From: Bog-105 sp965277435
Lineage (GTDB): Bacteria; Acidobacteriota; Terriglobia; Bryobacterales; Bryobacteraceae
Reading direction: 5' to 3'
NCBI GenBank assembly: GCA_965277435.1
Contig: OZ255821.1
Coordinates: forward strand, 4,712,001 to 4,776,000
Length of the DNA stretch: 64,000 nt
Below the pieces are notes generated by a model that had not been told where the DNA came from, searched no databases, and saw nothing but the letters and a program-made list of their open reading frames with translations. Shown here in pieces: positions 8,837 through 16,091 of this stretch; the stretch's first letter is position 1; every line of letters starts with the position of its first letter. The position numbers and the translations under genes are program-made.

Positions 8837-10042
8837 TTACGATTGCTTACCCGCATCCATCACGGCAAGATTCTCTTCTGGTTTGGCGCCCATCAGATGC
8901 GCCTCGAGCAGCAGCAACAGCGAAAGCAGCAGAACCGCCATCGAGCCCACCGCCGGCGTCAGCATCACATACCGCATGCCAAACCACGCGTCCACGAATC
9001 CAAGCAGCCACGGCACGCTCATCGCGCCCGTGATTGCAATCGAAACCCGGCTGTTATAAAACCCTGGATGGTAGGCAAATCGATCGTCCAGTTGCTCGGC
9101 TAGCAGTGCATACACTGGCGCAAATCCGATCGCCACCACTACCGCCCCAAACGCCGCCCCAATAACCGAATGAGCCAGGCTTAACAGAAACGCTCCACAG
9201 ATGGCTGTCGCGACGCTTGCCGCCAGCAGCTTGCGATGCCCGAGCCGCAGCAATACTCTTTGCGTGGCCCACCGCCCCATCATCAACACCACAAAATAAA
9301 GCGCCAATACACTCATCGCGAGTGCCGGATTCGTCCCGTATCGATGAACTAGAAACAACGGCAGCCATCCCGCCACCGCCCATTCGTTTCCGCACTGAAA
9401 GAAAATCAGCAGACTGAACAGCACCGTCGCAATGCGTTGTAGGTCGCGCCGCGTTTGCCGTTGCCCCTCCTGCCCCGCATCCGCCACCAACCGCCGTTTC
9501 TCCCCGCTTCCTTTACCCGCGAAGAGAAAAAGCATTACCAGCGGAATCAAGGCCAGCGCGCCCACCTCAATTTCGGCCGACTTCAAAAAATACGTCCCGC
9601 CAATCACCGCCGTCGAGATCAGGCATCCGCACCCGAACAGCGTGGCCGCTTCATTCACCGCGGCGGCCGGGGCATGCTTGAAATTAGCCTCTGTGGCGTA
9701 TAGCAGGGAAGTGCCTAGGCACCCTGCGCTCAATCCCAGCAATGCCAGCGCGCTATACCGCCACCCCATAGCCATTGGAGGTGCTGCGATTGCCAGTCCT
9801 AACAGGCTCACCACCGCCAGCCCGCAAGCCATCATCGCCACTGCCTGCACCGCCAGCCGTTTCAGCAGTCGCGGAGCATACTTCGCCGCCACCACGTACC
9901 CCGCATTGACTGCTAAAAAGTGCAGCCCAATAATCCTTGGATCTACGTCGATATACTGCCAGGCCACGACCAGCGATCCCAGCAGGCCCAGCAGAACCCC
10001 GAGCAGCAGAAAGCCCCCCAGCCAGATCCGCGCTCTATTCAT
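8837..10042 (-). CDS. Major facilitator superfamily transporter
   Basis: 401-residue inner-membrane protein with about twelve hydrophobic segments in two six-helix halves, separated by a charged central loop (GKGSGEKRRLVADAGQEGQRQTRRD, about residues 178-200). The second half has RWATQRVLLRLGHRK, which resembles the MFS loop 8-9 signature, and the fold resembles sugar or general MFS permeases. Substrate cannot be assigned. It is the first gene of the leftward run with only 12 nt to the exonuclease, so it is probably co-transcribed with the repair genes although no functional link is evident. Its start at 10042 faces the L31 promoter region. Confidence 0.88.
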   Translation of the reverse strand: MNRARIWLGGFLLLGVLLGLLGSLVVAWQYIDVDPRIIGLHFLAVNAGYVVAAKYAPRLLKRLAVQAVAMMACGLAVVSLLGLAIAAPPMAMGWRYSALALLGLSAGCLGTSLLYATEANFKHAPAAAVNEAATLFGCGCLISTAVIGGTYFLKSAEIEVGALALIPLVMLFLFAGKGSGEKRRLVADAGQEGQRQTRRDLQRIATVLFSLLIFFQCGNEWAVAGWLPLFLVHRYGTNPALAMSVLALYFVVLMMGRWATQRVLLRLGHRKLLAASVATAICGAFLLSLAHSVIGAAFGAVVVAIGFAPVYALLAEQLDDRFAYHPGFYNSRVSIAITGAMSVPWLLGFVDAWFGMRYVMLTPAVGSMAVLLLSLLLLLEAHLMGAKPEENLAVMDAGKQS

Positions 10043-10072
10043 TCGGAAAATTTGACTCTACTATGTCTCTTC

Positions 10073-10102
10073 TTGACAGCTTGAATTTTGCAGGTTTACA
10101 AT
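10073..10102 (+). promoter_or_regulatory. Sigma-70-type promoter of the L31 leader
   Basis: A consensus TTGACA (10073-10078) is separated by 18 bp from TACAAT (10097-10102, one mismatch to TATAAT). Transcription would begin near 10109, giving a leader of about 240 nt before rpmE. This is the best consensus promoter in the window, as expected for a ribosomal protein gene. Confidence 0.75.
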
Positions 10103-10117
10103 CAGAGCATCACTGAG

Positions 10118-10131
10118 AAAGGAGGTGGTCC
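10118..10131 (+). promoter_or_regulatory. Extended Shine-Dalgarno, nearly full complement of the 16S 3' end
   Basis: AAAGGAGGTGGTCC matches AAAGGAGGTGATCC, the complement of the conserved 16S tail GGATCACCTCCTTT, at 13 of 14 positions. The remaining G can form a G-U wobble. Ordinary ribosome binding sites use 4-6 of these bases. The GGAGG core is 14 nt from the downstream ATG at 10140, longer than usual. Confidence 0.7.
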
Positions 10132-10139
10132 AGTCTAGA

Positions 10140-10196
10140 ATGATTTCTGATAGTCACTGTAGAACACAATTCACGCGCGAGGTGGCCGACTCTTAA
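10140..10196 (+). CDS. 18-codon leader ORF upstream of rpmE
   Basis: The ORF reads MISDSHCRTQFTREVADS and stops at TAA (10194-10196). It follows the extended Shine-Dalgarno and precedes the terminator-like hairpin by about 90 nt. A compensating inverted segment around the stop (GGCCGACT ... AGTCGCC, 10182-10203) could fold into a small bulged hairpin. No homology is claimed. It could be a leader peptide whose translation state controls the hairpin, or the ribosome-binding element itself could be the functional part. Confidence 0.45.
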   Translation: MISDSHCRTQFTREVADS

Positions 10197-10287
10197 AGTC
10201 GCCGTTCGTACGTTCAGGTTTCGCTCAGTGTCGAGGCCGCTGTTCCTGTGGACCGGTCGCCCGCCGCGCGTAACGTTTCTAGAGTCA

Positions 10288-10327
10288 AGCCCTGCTGGTT
10301 CACGTTCTGTGGCCGGCAGGGCTTTTT
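10288..10327 (+). terminator. Intrinsic-terminator-like hairpin in the L31 leader
   Basis: Left arm AGCCCTGCTGG (10288-10298) pairs with CCGGCAGGGCT (10313-10323) over 11 bp with one G-U, loop of 14 nt, followed immediately by TTTTT (10323-10327). It lies between the promoter and the rpmE start, so it is placed as an attenuator rather than a terminator of a complete gene. Confidence 0.7.
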
Positions 10328-10350
10328 CCATGTTAAAATCAAGGTTCACC

Positions 10351-10614
10351 ATGAAAGCCGGAATTCATCCTTCCTACGAGGAAGTTAAAGTCATCTGCGC
10401 CTGCGGATCGCAGTTCGATACTCGCTCCACCCACAAAGGCGATCTCCGCGTCGAAATCTGCGCTAGCTGTCATCCCTTTTTCACAGGCCGTCAAAAGCTA
10501 ATCGACACCGAAGGCCGTGTTGATCGCTTCCAGAAGAAATTCGCCAAGGCGAAAGAAATGCAGGCCCAGAAGAAGGCCGCTACCGAAGCCAAAGCCGCTC
10601 GCAAACCAAATTAG
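10351..10614 (+). CDS. rpmE: 50S ribosomal protein L31 (bL31)
   Basis: 87 residues. Begins MKAGIHPSYEEVKVICACGS, the standard bL31 start, with a zinc-binding set CxC (CAC, 16-18) and CASC (37-40), followed by HPFFTGRQKLIDTEGRVDRFQKKF. This is the zinc-containing form of L31, a component of the intersubunit bridge B1b of the large subunit. A charged C-terminal tail (KEMQAQKKAATEAKAARKPN) extends beyond the usual 70-residue length. AAGG at 10341-10344 serves as a normal ribosome binding site. The ATG at 10351 is chosen over an upstream in-frame extension because it matches the family start exactly. Confidence 0.97.
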   Translation: MKAGIHPSYEEVKVICACGSQFDTRSTHKGDLRVEICASCHPFFTGRQKLIDTEGRVDRFQKKFAKAKEMQAQKKAATEAKAARKPN

Positions 10615-10692
10615 CTATTATTACCGCCTCTCATCGTTCCTCGTCTTCCGAAGTCATCTGTCTGTCTCGCCCTGCAGCCCATTTCCCCGCAT

Positions 10693-10721
10693 CGGGAGAA
10701 TACCAGAACGATATTCTCCCG
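10693..10721. terminator. Inverted repeat between convergent rpmE and response regulator
   Basis: Perfect 10-bp arms CGGGAGAATA (10693-10702) and TATTCTCCCG (10712-10721) with a 9-nt loop. No T-tract follows on either strand, so termination is plausible only as a weak or factor-assisted bidirectional element. The rest of 10615-10861 shows no gene. Confidence 0.45.
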
Positions 10722-10861
10722 TCCAGCCCTCAAAGTTATCTAAATCATTGAAAATAAAGGAATAAGATTATTTTCATTCGCACGTGACTCGCCGCCAGCG
10801 AGCCCCTCCTGCCAAGATGACTAATTACCGCCGACTCCTTTTATGGACGGTAAAAACTCTC

Positions 10862-11491
10862 TTACTGCGGTGCCACCAGGCCCTTTCGAATCGCAAATAA
10901 AACCAGTTCCGCCGTCCGGTGAATATTCATCTTCTCCATCAAATTCGCCCGGTGCACCGACACCGTATTCACACTCAGCTCCAGCAGCTTGGCGATATCT
11001 TTATTCGACTTGCCTTGCGCGATCAACTGCAAAACCTGCTTCTCGCGTCCTGTCAATCGCTTGATTTCGTCGTCCGGCTCCCGAGCCGTATACTTCAATC
11101 CCGACCCGATGAATCGCTTTCCTTCCGCCACCGCACGGATCGCTCCCACCAGGTCCACATCGATCGCGCTTTTCAGCAAATAACCCTTAGCGCCCGCATC
11201 CAGCGCGTTCCGCACGTAATTATCATCGGAATGCATACTCAGCACAAGCACTTCCGTATCTGGCAAATGCTTCACGATCTCCTTCGTCGCCTGCACTCCG
11301 TCGAGCTCCGGCATTGAGAGATCCATCACCACTACCTTCGGCTTCAGCTCATACGACATGCGTATCGCCTCCACCCCGTTGGCAGCTTCGCCCACTACCT
11401 TCATTCCTTCATCGTCTTCCAGAATGCGGCGGAAACCGCGCCTCACCAAACTGTGATCGTCCGCCAGTAGAACGCTTATTTCTTCAATCAT
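10862..11491 (-). CDS. NarL/FixJ-family response regulator
   Basis: 209 residues. Receiver domain with acidic pair D11/D12, phospho-acceptor aspartate D57 (VVVMDLSM), S/T around LSMHS and conserved lysine in KGYLLKSA. A C-terminal LuxR-type helix-turn-helix follows (about 143-200, LTGREKQVLQLIAQGKSNKDIAKLL). It is encoded downstream of, and overlapping by 8 nt, the histidine kinase at 11484-12866, its likely phosphodonor. The target genes are not indicated by the sequence. Confidence 0.96.
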   Translation of the reverse strand: MIEEISVLLADDHSLVRRGFRRILEDDEGMKVVGEAANGVEAIRMSYELKPKVVVMDLSMPELDGVQATKEIVKHLPDTEVLVLSMHSDDNYVRNALDAGAKGYLLKSAIDVDLVGAIRAVAEGKRFIGSGLKYTAREPDDEIKRLTGREKQVLQLIAQGKSNKDIAKLLELSVNTVSVHRANLMEKMNIHRTAELVLFAIRKGLVAPQ

Positions 11492-12866
11492 TTTTTCCAG
11501 AAAAAACCTCTTCCTTGTTGTCCTGTTCTGTTTCGTCCTGGGTCAAATCTTCTTGCTTGATCGGCATCCGTACACGAATTGTTGTGCCCGTCTCAGGCGA
11601 AGATGTAAACTCCAGCTTTCCATTCACAAGCTCCGCCCGTTCCCGCATCGCAATAAGCCCTAGACCTAAAACTTCTTTTTTCTTGGCCGTTTTCACTCCG
11701 TGCCCGAAATCCTTCACCGTCAGTTCCACAGCATCCGCTCGAAAATTCATCGAAACTTCCGCCCGTTTTGTCCCTGAATGCTTGGCTGCATTATTCAACG
11801 CTTCCTGCACGATGCGGAAACAATGGATGGCCGGCTGTCCGGTGATGCGCACCGCTCTGCCGCTAGTGGTCGCCGTCGTCTCAATTCCGGTCTGCTTCTC
11901 GAAAACCTGCACGTACCATTCCACCGCCTTCGCCAAACCGTAATCGTCGATCACCGATGGATGCAGCATCTGCGACAAACTGCGGATCCTTTCCAGCGTT
12001 CCATGCGTAATCTCCCGGACCTCGCTCAACTCCGTTCGCAGAGGCGAATCCGCCGGAATACCCTTCCGTTCCGCCCGCGACAGCATCGCTCCTACCGCTG
12101 TCAAAATCTGCCCGAACTCGTCGTGCAACTCGCGCGAGACCGACCGCAGCACCTCTTCCTGCACGCTGATCAACCGCGCTGCCAACACTCGTCGCTGGCT
12201 CGATAACGATTCCAGCTGCCAGAAAAATTTGCGATTCCAATAAATCAGGTAGAGACTCGTCGCCGCGATCCCCAGCATCGTCACCGCCAGGAAAAAGTAA
12301 ATATCCTTCTCCGCGCTTTCATAAATATCGGAGATCCGTTTATCCGCCTCTTCTTCCGCACCGTTATTTCTTTCGAGCAGCGACGACACCCGCGCCGCCA
12401 TCTCCGCCTGCTCTTCCGAAAGCGTAGTCGCTACCATCTCCCGCGCTTTCGCCTGCTGCCCTGCTTCCGCCGTCTCAAACACCGCATCCGAACTCTTCCA
12501 GAACCGCTGCAGCGTGTTCGACATCCCTTCCTTCTGATCCAGACCACCGGTCGCCGGAACCAACCGCGACTCATACCGCAGCGCCCGCGTCAAATCCTGC
12601 CGCATCATATTCAGCTCTTGCTTGTAGTGCCGGATTTGCGATTTGTCCAGGTCATTCGACATGTCCCGCAGCTTCAGCCCGATCGAACTCAAATCGTTCT
12701 GTACCCGCAACAGTTGCAGCGTCTCGTGCCGGTTCAGGTCAATGATGTTCAACTCGAGTTTCCGCAGCCCATGCAGCCGGTATAACGAGTAGGAAGAGAG
12801 ACCGGTCACTGCCCCGAGCGTAACGAGCAGCCCGAGCAGGAACCGGACAGTAGGCGATCTAGTCAT
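11484..12866 (-). CDS. Sensor histidine kinase, HisKA_3 type (NarX/DesK-like)
   Basis: 460 residues. TM1 at about 8-28, an extracytoplasmic helical sensor (about 29-188, rich in charged helices and like a four-helix CHASE3-type domain), TM2 at about 190-208, then the HisKA_3 dimerisation box ELHDEFGQILTA with phospho-accepting H248. The HATPase_c domain has the N box IVQEALNNAAKHSGT, G1 box DFGHGV and G2 box GLGLIAMRERAEL. It autophosphorylates and passes phosphate to the overlapping NarL-type regulator. The ligand is unknown. The gene diverges from the secreted protein at 12989. Confidence 0.95.
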   Translation of the reverse strand: MTRSPTVRFLLGLLVTLGAVTGLSSYSLYRLHGLRKLELNIIDLNRHETLQLLRVQNDLSSIGLKLRDMSNDLDKSQIRHYKQELNMMRQDLTRALRYESRLVPATGGLDQKEGMSNTLQRFWKSSDAVFETAEAGQQAKAREMVATTLSEEQAEMAARVSSLLERNNGAEEEADKRISDIYESAEKDIYFFLAVTMLGIAATSLYLIYWNRKFFWQLESLSSQRRVLAARLISVQEEVLRSVSRELHDEFGQILTAVGAMLSRAERKGIPADSPLRTELSEVREITHGTLERIRSLSQMLHPSVIDDYGLAKAVEWYVQVFEKQTGIETTATTSGRAVRITGQPAIHCFRIVQEALNNAAKHSGTKRAEVSMNFRADAVELTVKDFGHGVKTAKKKEVLGLGLIAMRERAELVNGKLEFTSSPETGTTIRVRMPIKQEDLTQDETEQDNKEEVFSGKND

Positions 12867-12940
12867 TCAGCTTACAAAGATTAGTTCCGTGCGGCCCCTT
12901 ACAAGAAAGCCGCTACAATCGAATGACGATTAAAAGAGCT

Positions 12941-12961
12941 CAGATGTTGCCGAAACATCTG
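12941..12961. repeat. Perfect inverted repeat in a divergent intergenic region
   Basis: CAGATGTT (12941-12948), loop GCCGA, AACATCTG (12954-12961). It lies 75 nt upstream of the kinase start and 28 nt upstream of the rightward gene, where an operator could sit. There is no T-tract, so a terminator is unlikely. Confidence 0.4.
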
Positions 12962-12988
12962 TATTTAAATTAGCTGCATCTTGAACGT

Positions 12989-13732
12989 ATGCTTCGAATC
13001 TTTAGTTGTTTGTTGTTGAGCGCTGCCGTTCTTGCCTTGGCTGCCGCCCAGCAGCCCTGGAAATCCACCGATGCCGCCCAGTGGACCTCCCGCGACGTCT
13101 CCCGCATCCTCAACGATTCCCCCTGGGCGCAAAGCACCGGAGCCACCTTTGCCCTCGCCCAGGACAACACCCCTCCGCCATCTCCCACCATCGAATCGCC
13201 CCAGGCCGGCATGCCGTCTCCCCACAACGCCTCCACCGACGGCCACTGGGACGGCGGCGTCGGCCGCGTCAATCGCAACGGGCCTCCTACTTTAAATGTG
13301 ACCGTGCGCTGGGAGAGCGCGCTCCCCGTTCGCCTCGCTCTCAAACGCACCGAAATACCCAGCCCCTTCACGCCCGAGCAATTGGAGAAGGACTACATCA
13401 TCACCATCGAGGGTCTCGTCCCGGCCGGCCGCTATGGACCGGCTCAACTCGATGAGCGCAGCGGCGACGGTCTCGATGCCACGAACCCCGAGCAAATGCT
13501 CGAAGGCGTCCTCCGCTACTCGCGCCTGTACCCGCGCGGCAAACACCCCATCCTCCCCGAAGACGCCAAGCTCGACAACAAAACCGGCGTACTCCGCATC
13601 TTCTTCCCGCGCAAAGATCCTCTCTCTCTCAAAGACAAAGAAGTCGCCTTCGAAACCCGCTTCGGTTCCCTCTCCATCCTCAAACCCTTCCGCCTGAAAG
13701 AAATGGTCTTCCAAGGCAATCTCGAACTCTAA
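12989..13732 (+). CDS. Secreted protein of unknown function with N-terminal SPWA motif
   Basis: 247 residues. A clear signal peptide (MLRIFSCLLLSAAVLALAAA) is followed by a mature N-terminus with W-K-S-x-D-x-x-Q-W and ILNDSPWAQ. That pattern recurs in secreted acidobacterial proteins of unknown role, though I cannot name a domain with certainty. A proline-rich linker (about 58-80) leads to a beta-rich region with LYPRGKHPILPEDAKLDNK. The gene's stop overlaps the stop of the convergent small membrane protein gene by 4 nt (13729-13732). No function is assigned. Confidence 0.8.
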   Translation: MLRIFSCLLLSAAVLALAAAQQPWKSTDAAQWTSRDVSRILNDSPWAQSTGATFALAQDNTPPPSPTIESPQAGMPSPHNASTDGHWDGGVGRVNRNGPPTLNVTVRWESALPVRLALKRTEIPSPFTPEQLEKDYIITIEGLVPAGRYGPAQLDERSGDGLDATNPEQMLEGVLRYSRLYPRGKHPILPEDAKLDNKTGVLRIFFPRKDPLSLKDKEVAFETRFGSLSILKPFRLKEMVFQGNLEL

Positions 13733-14037
13733 TGATGCTGCTGGTTCGAAATCGCCTGTAGGATGGCGTTTGTATTCGCGTTAATCAGAGACCTAATCTT
13801 CGCCGTGCAGACGGCCATCATCAGACCAACAAGAATGATGACCGTGCAGGCTACGTTTAGCTCCGGACCAGCGGGTTTCAATGCCAACCAGAAGGCAGCT
13901 ACGAACGCAAGAATTGTCACTACGATTTGTTTGATACGCTGAATCCTCGTTGCCTTCTCTACGGACGCCAGCGCTTTTTCGATGAACAGTCGTTCTTCTG
14001 GTTCGAGGGACGGTTGATTCTGTTTGGAAACGGTCAT
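13729..14037 (-). CDS. Small two-helix membrane protein coupled to the ECF sigma factor
   Basis: 102 residues. A charged cytoplasmic N-terminal helix (about 1-37) is followed by two transmembrane segments (about 39-54 and 62-80) and a short polar tail. The start overlaps the sigma factor stop by 4 nt, so the two are translationally coupled. That position is typical of anti-sigma factors, but no HxxxCxxC zinc anti-sigma motif is present. Anti-sigma activity is therefore only a hypothesis from gene order. Its 3' end overlaps the convergent gene. Confidence 0.75.
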   Translation of the reverse strand: MTVSKQNQPSLEPEERLFIEKALASVEKATRIQRIKQIVVTILAFVAAFWLALKPAGPELNVACTVIILVGLMMAVCTAKIRSLINANTNAILQAISNQQHH

Positions 14038-14576
14038 CTTCTTTCTTTCTCTTTCATAAATTCGCGCAGAGTCGCAACACCGTAGGACAGCCGCGATTTG
14101 GCCGTTCCCAGAGGAATGCCAAGAATCGCCGCGGTCTGCTCCAATGAGAGGTGTTGCTGATAGTGAAGCGGCAGAACGGCCCTGCTCGCCGGCGATATCC
14201 GATCAACCATGTTGAACAGGTCGGTTTCGAACTCGGCCTGATCCGGTGTAGTGTTCGTCGAGGCTGCCTGAATCGCAACCGGGTCAGTCTCGATATCTCG
14301 CCAGCGCCTGGCTCGCTTCAAATGAACAAAAGCTATTCGCGTGCCAATTCGATAGACCCATTCCTGAAACGCCTTTGGCTCTCGTAAGAACCTGATTTGC
14401 CGGTAGATCTGTAAGGCGGTCTGCTGCAAAATGTCCTCCACCATTGATTCACCGGCCATGTTGCAAATGTAGCTGCGGAGCGCCTTGTGGACACGGATTA
14501 GCAGCTTTTCGAAAGCGGTCGTGTCGCCCCTCTGTACTAGCAAAACGAGCAAATTTTCATCCTCGTCTTGCGTCAT
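14034..14576 (-). CDS. ECF-family RNA polymerase sigma factor
   Basis: 180 residues from ATG at 14576 (MTQDEDEN). Region 2 spans about 12-85 with the DIL/Q-x-x-L-x-I-Y and W-x-x-R-I motifs of ECF factors (MVEDILQQTALQIYRQI, FQEWVYRIGTRIAF). Region 4 is about 125-175, with LPLHYQQHLSLEQTAAILGIPLGTAKSRL forming the -35-recognising helix-turn-helix. An in-frame extension to 14813 exists, but it would run into the divergent PIG-L gene, has no sigma-like sequence and is rejected as the start. No strong ribosome binding site precedes 14576. Partner: the overlapping membrane protein at 13729-14037. Confidence 0.92.
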   Translation of the reverse strand: MTQDEDENLLVLLVQRGDTTAFEKLLIRVHKALRSYICNMAGESMVEDILQQTALQIYRQIRFLREPKAFQEWVYRIGTRIAFVHLKRARRWRDIETDPVAIQAASTNTTPDQAEFETDLFNMVDRISPASRAVLPLHYQQHLSLEQTAAILGIPLGTAKSRLSYGVATLREFMKEKERR

Positions 14577-14724
14577 GAAAACTCGCTTGGAAAGCTTACC
14601 TACTGATAAAGAGCGAAGAGCAACAACGAACTGTTCGAAAGCGCCTGATCTTTTTTCACGCGAAGCGAAACAAAGTGTTCCTCTCCCGTGATCGTATAAT
14701 TTCTTGACGGTCTTTCCTTCTGAG

Positions 14725-16074
14725 ATGATCAAACGTTTCTCGCTGGTATTGTTGTGCTCCCTTGCCTCCGTTCTCGCGGCGGAGACGAATCCTCTTCCCG
14801 ACGCTCGCTTCAAAGTAGATCTTCTCGTAGTTGTCGCTCACCCCGACGACGAGACCGAAATCGGAGCCTATCTGGCCCGCGCCATCTTCGACCAGAAGAA
14901 GCGCGTGGCCGTGGTCTTCGGCACTCGCGGGAACGGCGGCGGCAACGCAGAGGGCCAGGAACAGGCGGCCGCTCTCGGCGCTATTCGCGAAATCGAAGCC
15001 CGGCAAGCGCTCGCTCATTTCAACGTATCCAATGTCTGGTTCCTGAACGGGCTCGATACGCCCGGTCAGGACGTTCTCGATTCGCTCGAAACTTGGAATC
15101 ATGGCGATTCTCTCAATCGGCTGGTGCGGCTCGTTCGCCTCACCCGCCCATCTGTTATTGCTACCTGGTTGCCGGATTGGGTGGCCGGCGAGAACCACGG
15201 CGATCATCAGGCCGCCGGCGTTATCGCTACGGAAGCATTCGACATGGCCGGCGATCCGACCGCTTTTTCCGAACAGCTTGCCGCGCCCAGAAATCGCGAA
15301 GACATTCTGAACTTAACCGAAGGCCTTCGCCCCTGGCAGCCCGAGAAGCTTTACTACTTCAGCGATACCTCACACGTCGACTTCCTGAAAGGGAAAGGAC
15401 CGGCCTACCCGGCTATAGACAACTCTCCGTCGCATCACTCAACCTACGCCAGGCTCGCCGCCGAAGAATGTTCGTATCACCTCACACAAAGCGACACCGG
15501 TCAGGCTGCCCGAAATGCCCTGGCCAAAAATGATTTGCATTTCTTCGAACAGCCTGTGCTTTTTGTATTCGGCAAGTCCTACGTCGATTCGAGCGCCACG
15601 GCGGATCTCTTCACGGGTGTCGAGCCTACGGGCATTTCCTATCGACGACCGCCTGGCTTCGTTGCCCAGCCACCGGTGACCCTCCGAATGGAATTAGGCG
15701 GCCCGTGGCATTTCTACCGGCAGTTCTGGCAGGCACATGGCACGCCCGATCTCGCCCATCTTGTCAGCCCCGAGATCATGGCGAAATATTCGAGTCCCCT
15801 CGTCATACCGATTCTTCTGGAGAACCCGGCCGGACAGCCAGTCACCACAACCTTCTCGGTCGCTTTACCCAATGGCTGGAGTTTCCGTCGACCGCTTCCT
15901 TCCAGCATCTCCGTCCCCGCGCACCAGACCGTCAGCCTCCCTCTCGAAGTAAAAACATCTGCCCCCGAAACCGCTGGCTGGAAGATGATCGATATCGAAG
16001 CGAAAACTGAAGGGAAGGAGCTAGCGCCAATTCACATCCGGGTTCAACTGAATCCCGGAGCCATGCCTCAGTGA
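14725..16074 (+). CDS. Secreted PIG-L family deacetylase with NEW3-like C-terminus
   Basis: 449 residues from ATG at 14725, which starts a signal peptide (MIKRFSLVLLCSLASVLAAE). The LmbE/PIG-L domain follows with the zinc motif HPDDE (39-43), a second motif region WLPDWVAGENHGDHQAAG that supplies the histidine ligand, and a C-terminal beta-sandwich (about 360-449, LPNGW and VPAHQTVSLPLEV) resembling the NEW3 domain found on glycosidases. Family role: zinc-dependent removal of N-acetyl groups from sugars. The signal peptide means an extracytoplasmic substrate here. TATAAT at 14695-14700 may be its -10. It is homologous to 21010-22428. A 7-residue longer start at 14704 is possible but would precede the signal peptide. 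Confidence 0.9.
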   Translation: MIKRFSLVLLCSLASVLAAETNPLPDARFKVDLLVVVAHPDDETEIGAYLARAIFDQKKRVAVVFGTRGNGGGNAEGQEQAAALGAIREIEARQALAHFNVSNVWFLNGLDTPGQDVLDSLETWNHGDSLNRLVRLVRLTRPSVIATWLPDWVAGENHGDHQAAGVIATEAFDMAGDPTAFSEQLAAPRNREDILNLTEGLRPWQPEKLYYFSDTSHVDFLKGKGPAYPAIDNSPSHHSTYARLAAEECSYHLTQSDTGQAARNALAKNDLHFFEQPVLFVFGKSYVDSSATADLFTGVEPTGISYRRPPGFVAQPPVTLRMELGGPWHFYRQFWQAHGTPDLAHLVSPEIMAKYSSPLVIPILLENPAGQPVTTTFSVALPNGWSFRRPLPSSISVPAHQTVSLPLEVKTSAPETAGWKMIDIEAKTEGKELAPIHIRVQLNPGAMPQ

Positions 16075-16091
16075 TTCGCCGTATTCTCTTT

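Larger units (their letters stand above)
10109..10350 (+). ncRNA. Probable regulatory leader of L31 mRNA
   Basis: This roughly 240-nt stretch between promoter and rpmE holds three ordered elements: a 14-nt match to the complement of the 16S rRNA 3' tail (10118-10131), an 18-codon ORF (10140-10196), and an intrinsic-terminator-like hairpin with five T's (10288-10327) ending 23 nt before the rpmE start. The order resembles an attenuator. Known L31 leaders of Firmicutes, Actinobacteria and Gammaproteobacteria are short structured RNAs; I do not recognise this one as any of them. Function is inferred from layout only. Confidence 0.5.

Noticed and set aside
14577..14813. N-terminal extension of the ECF sigma factor
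   Set aside because: The upstream in-frame stretch is low in sigma-like features and overlaps the divergent PIG-L signal peptide region; ATG at 14576 gives the normal family length.
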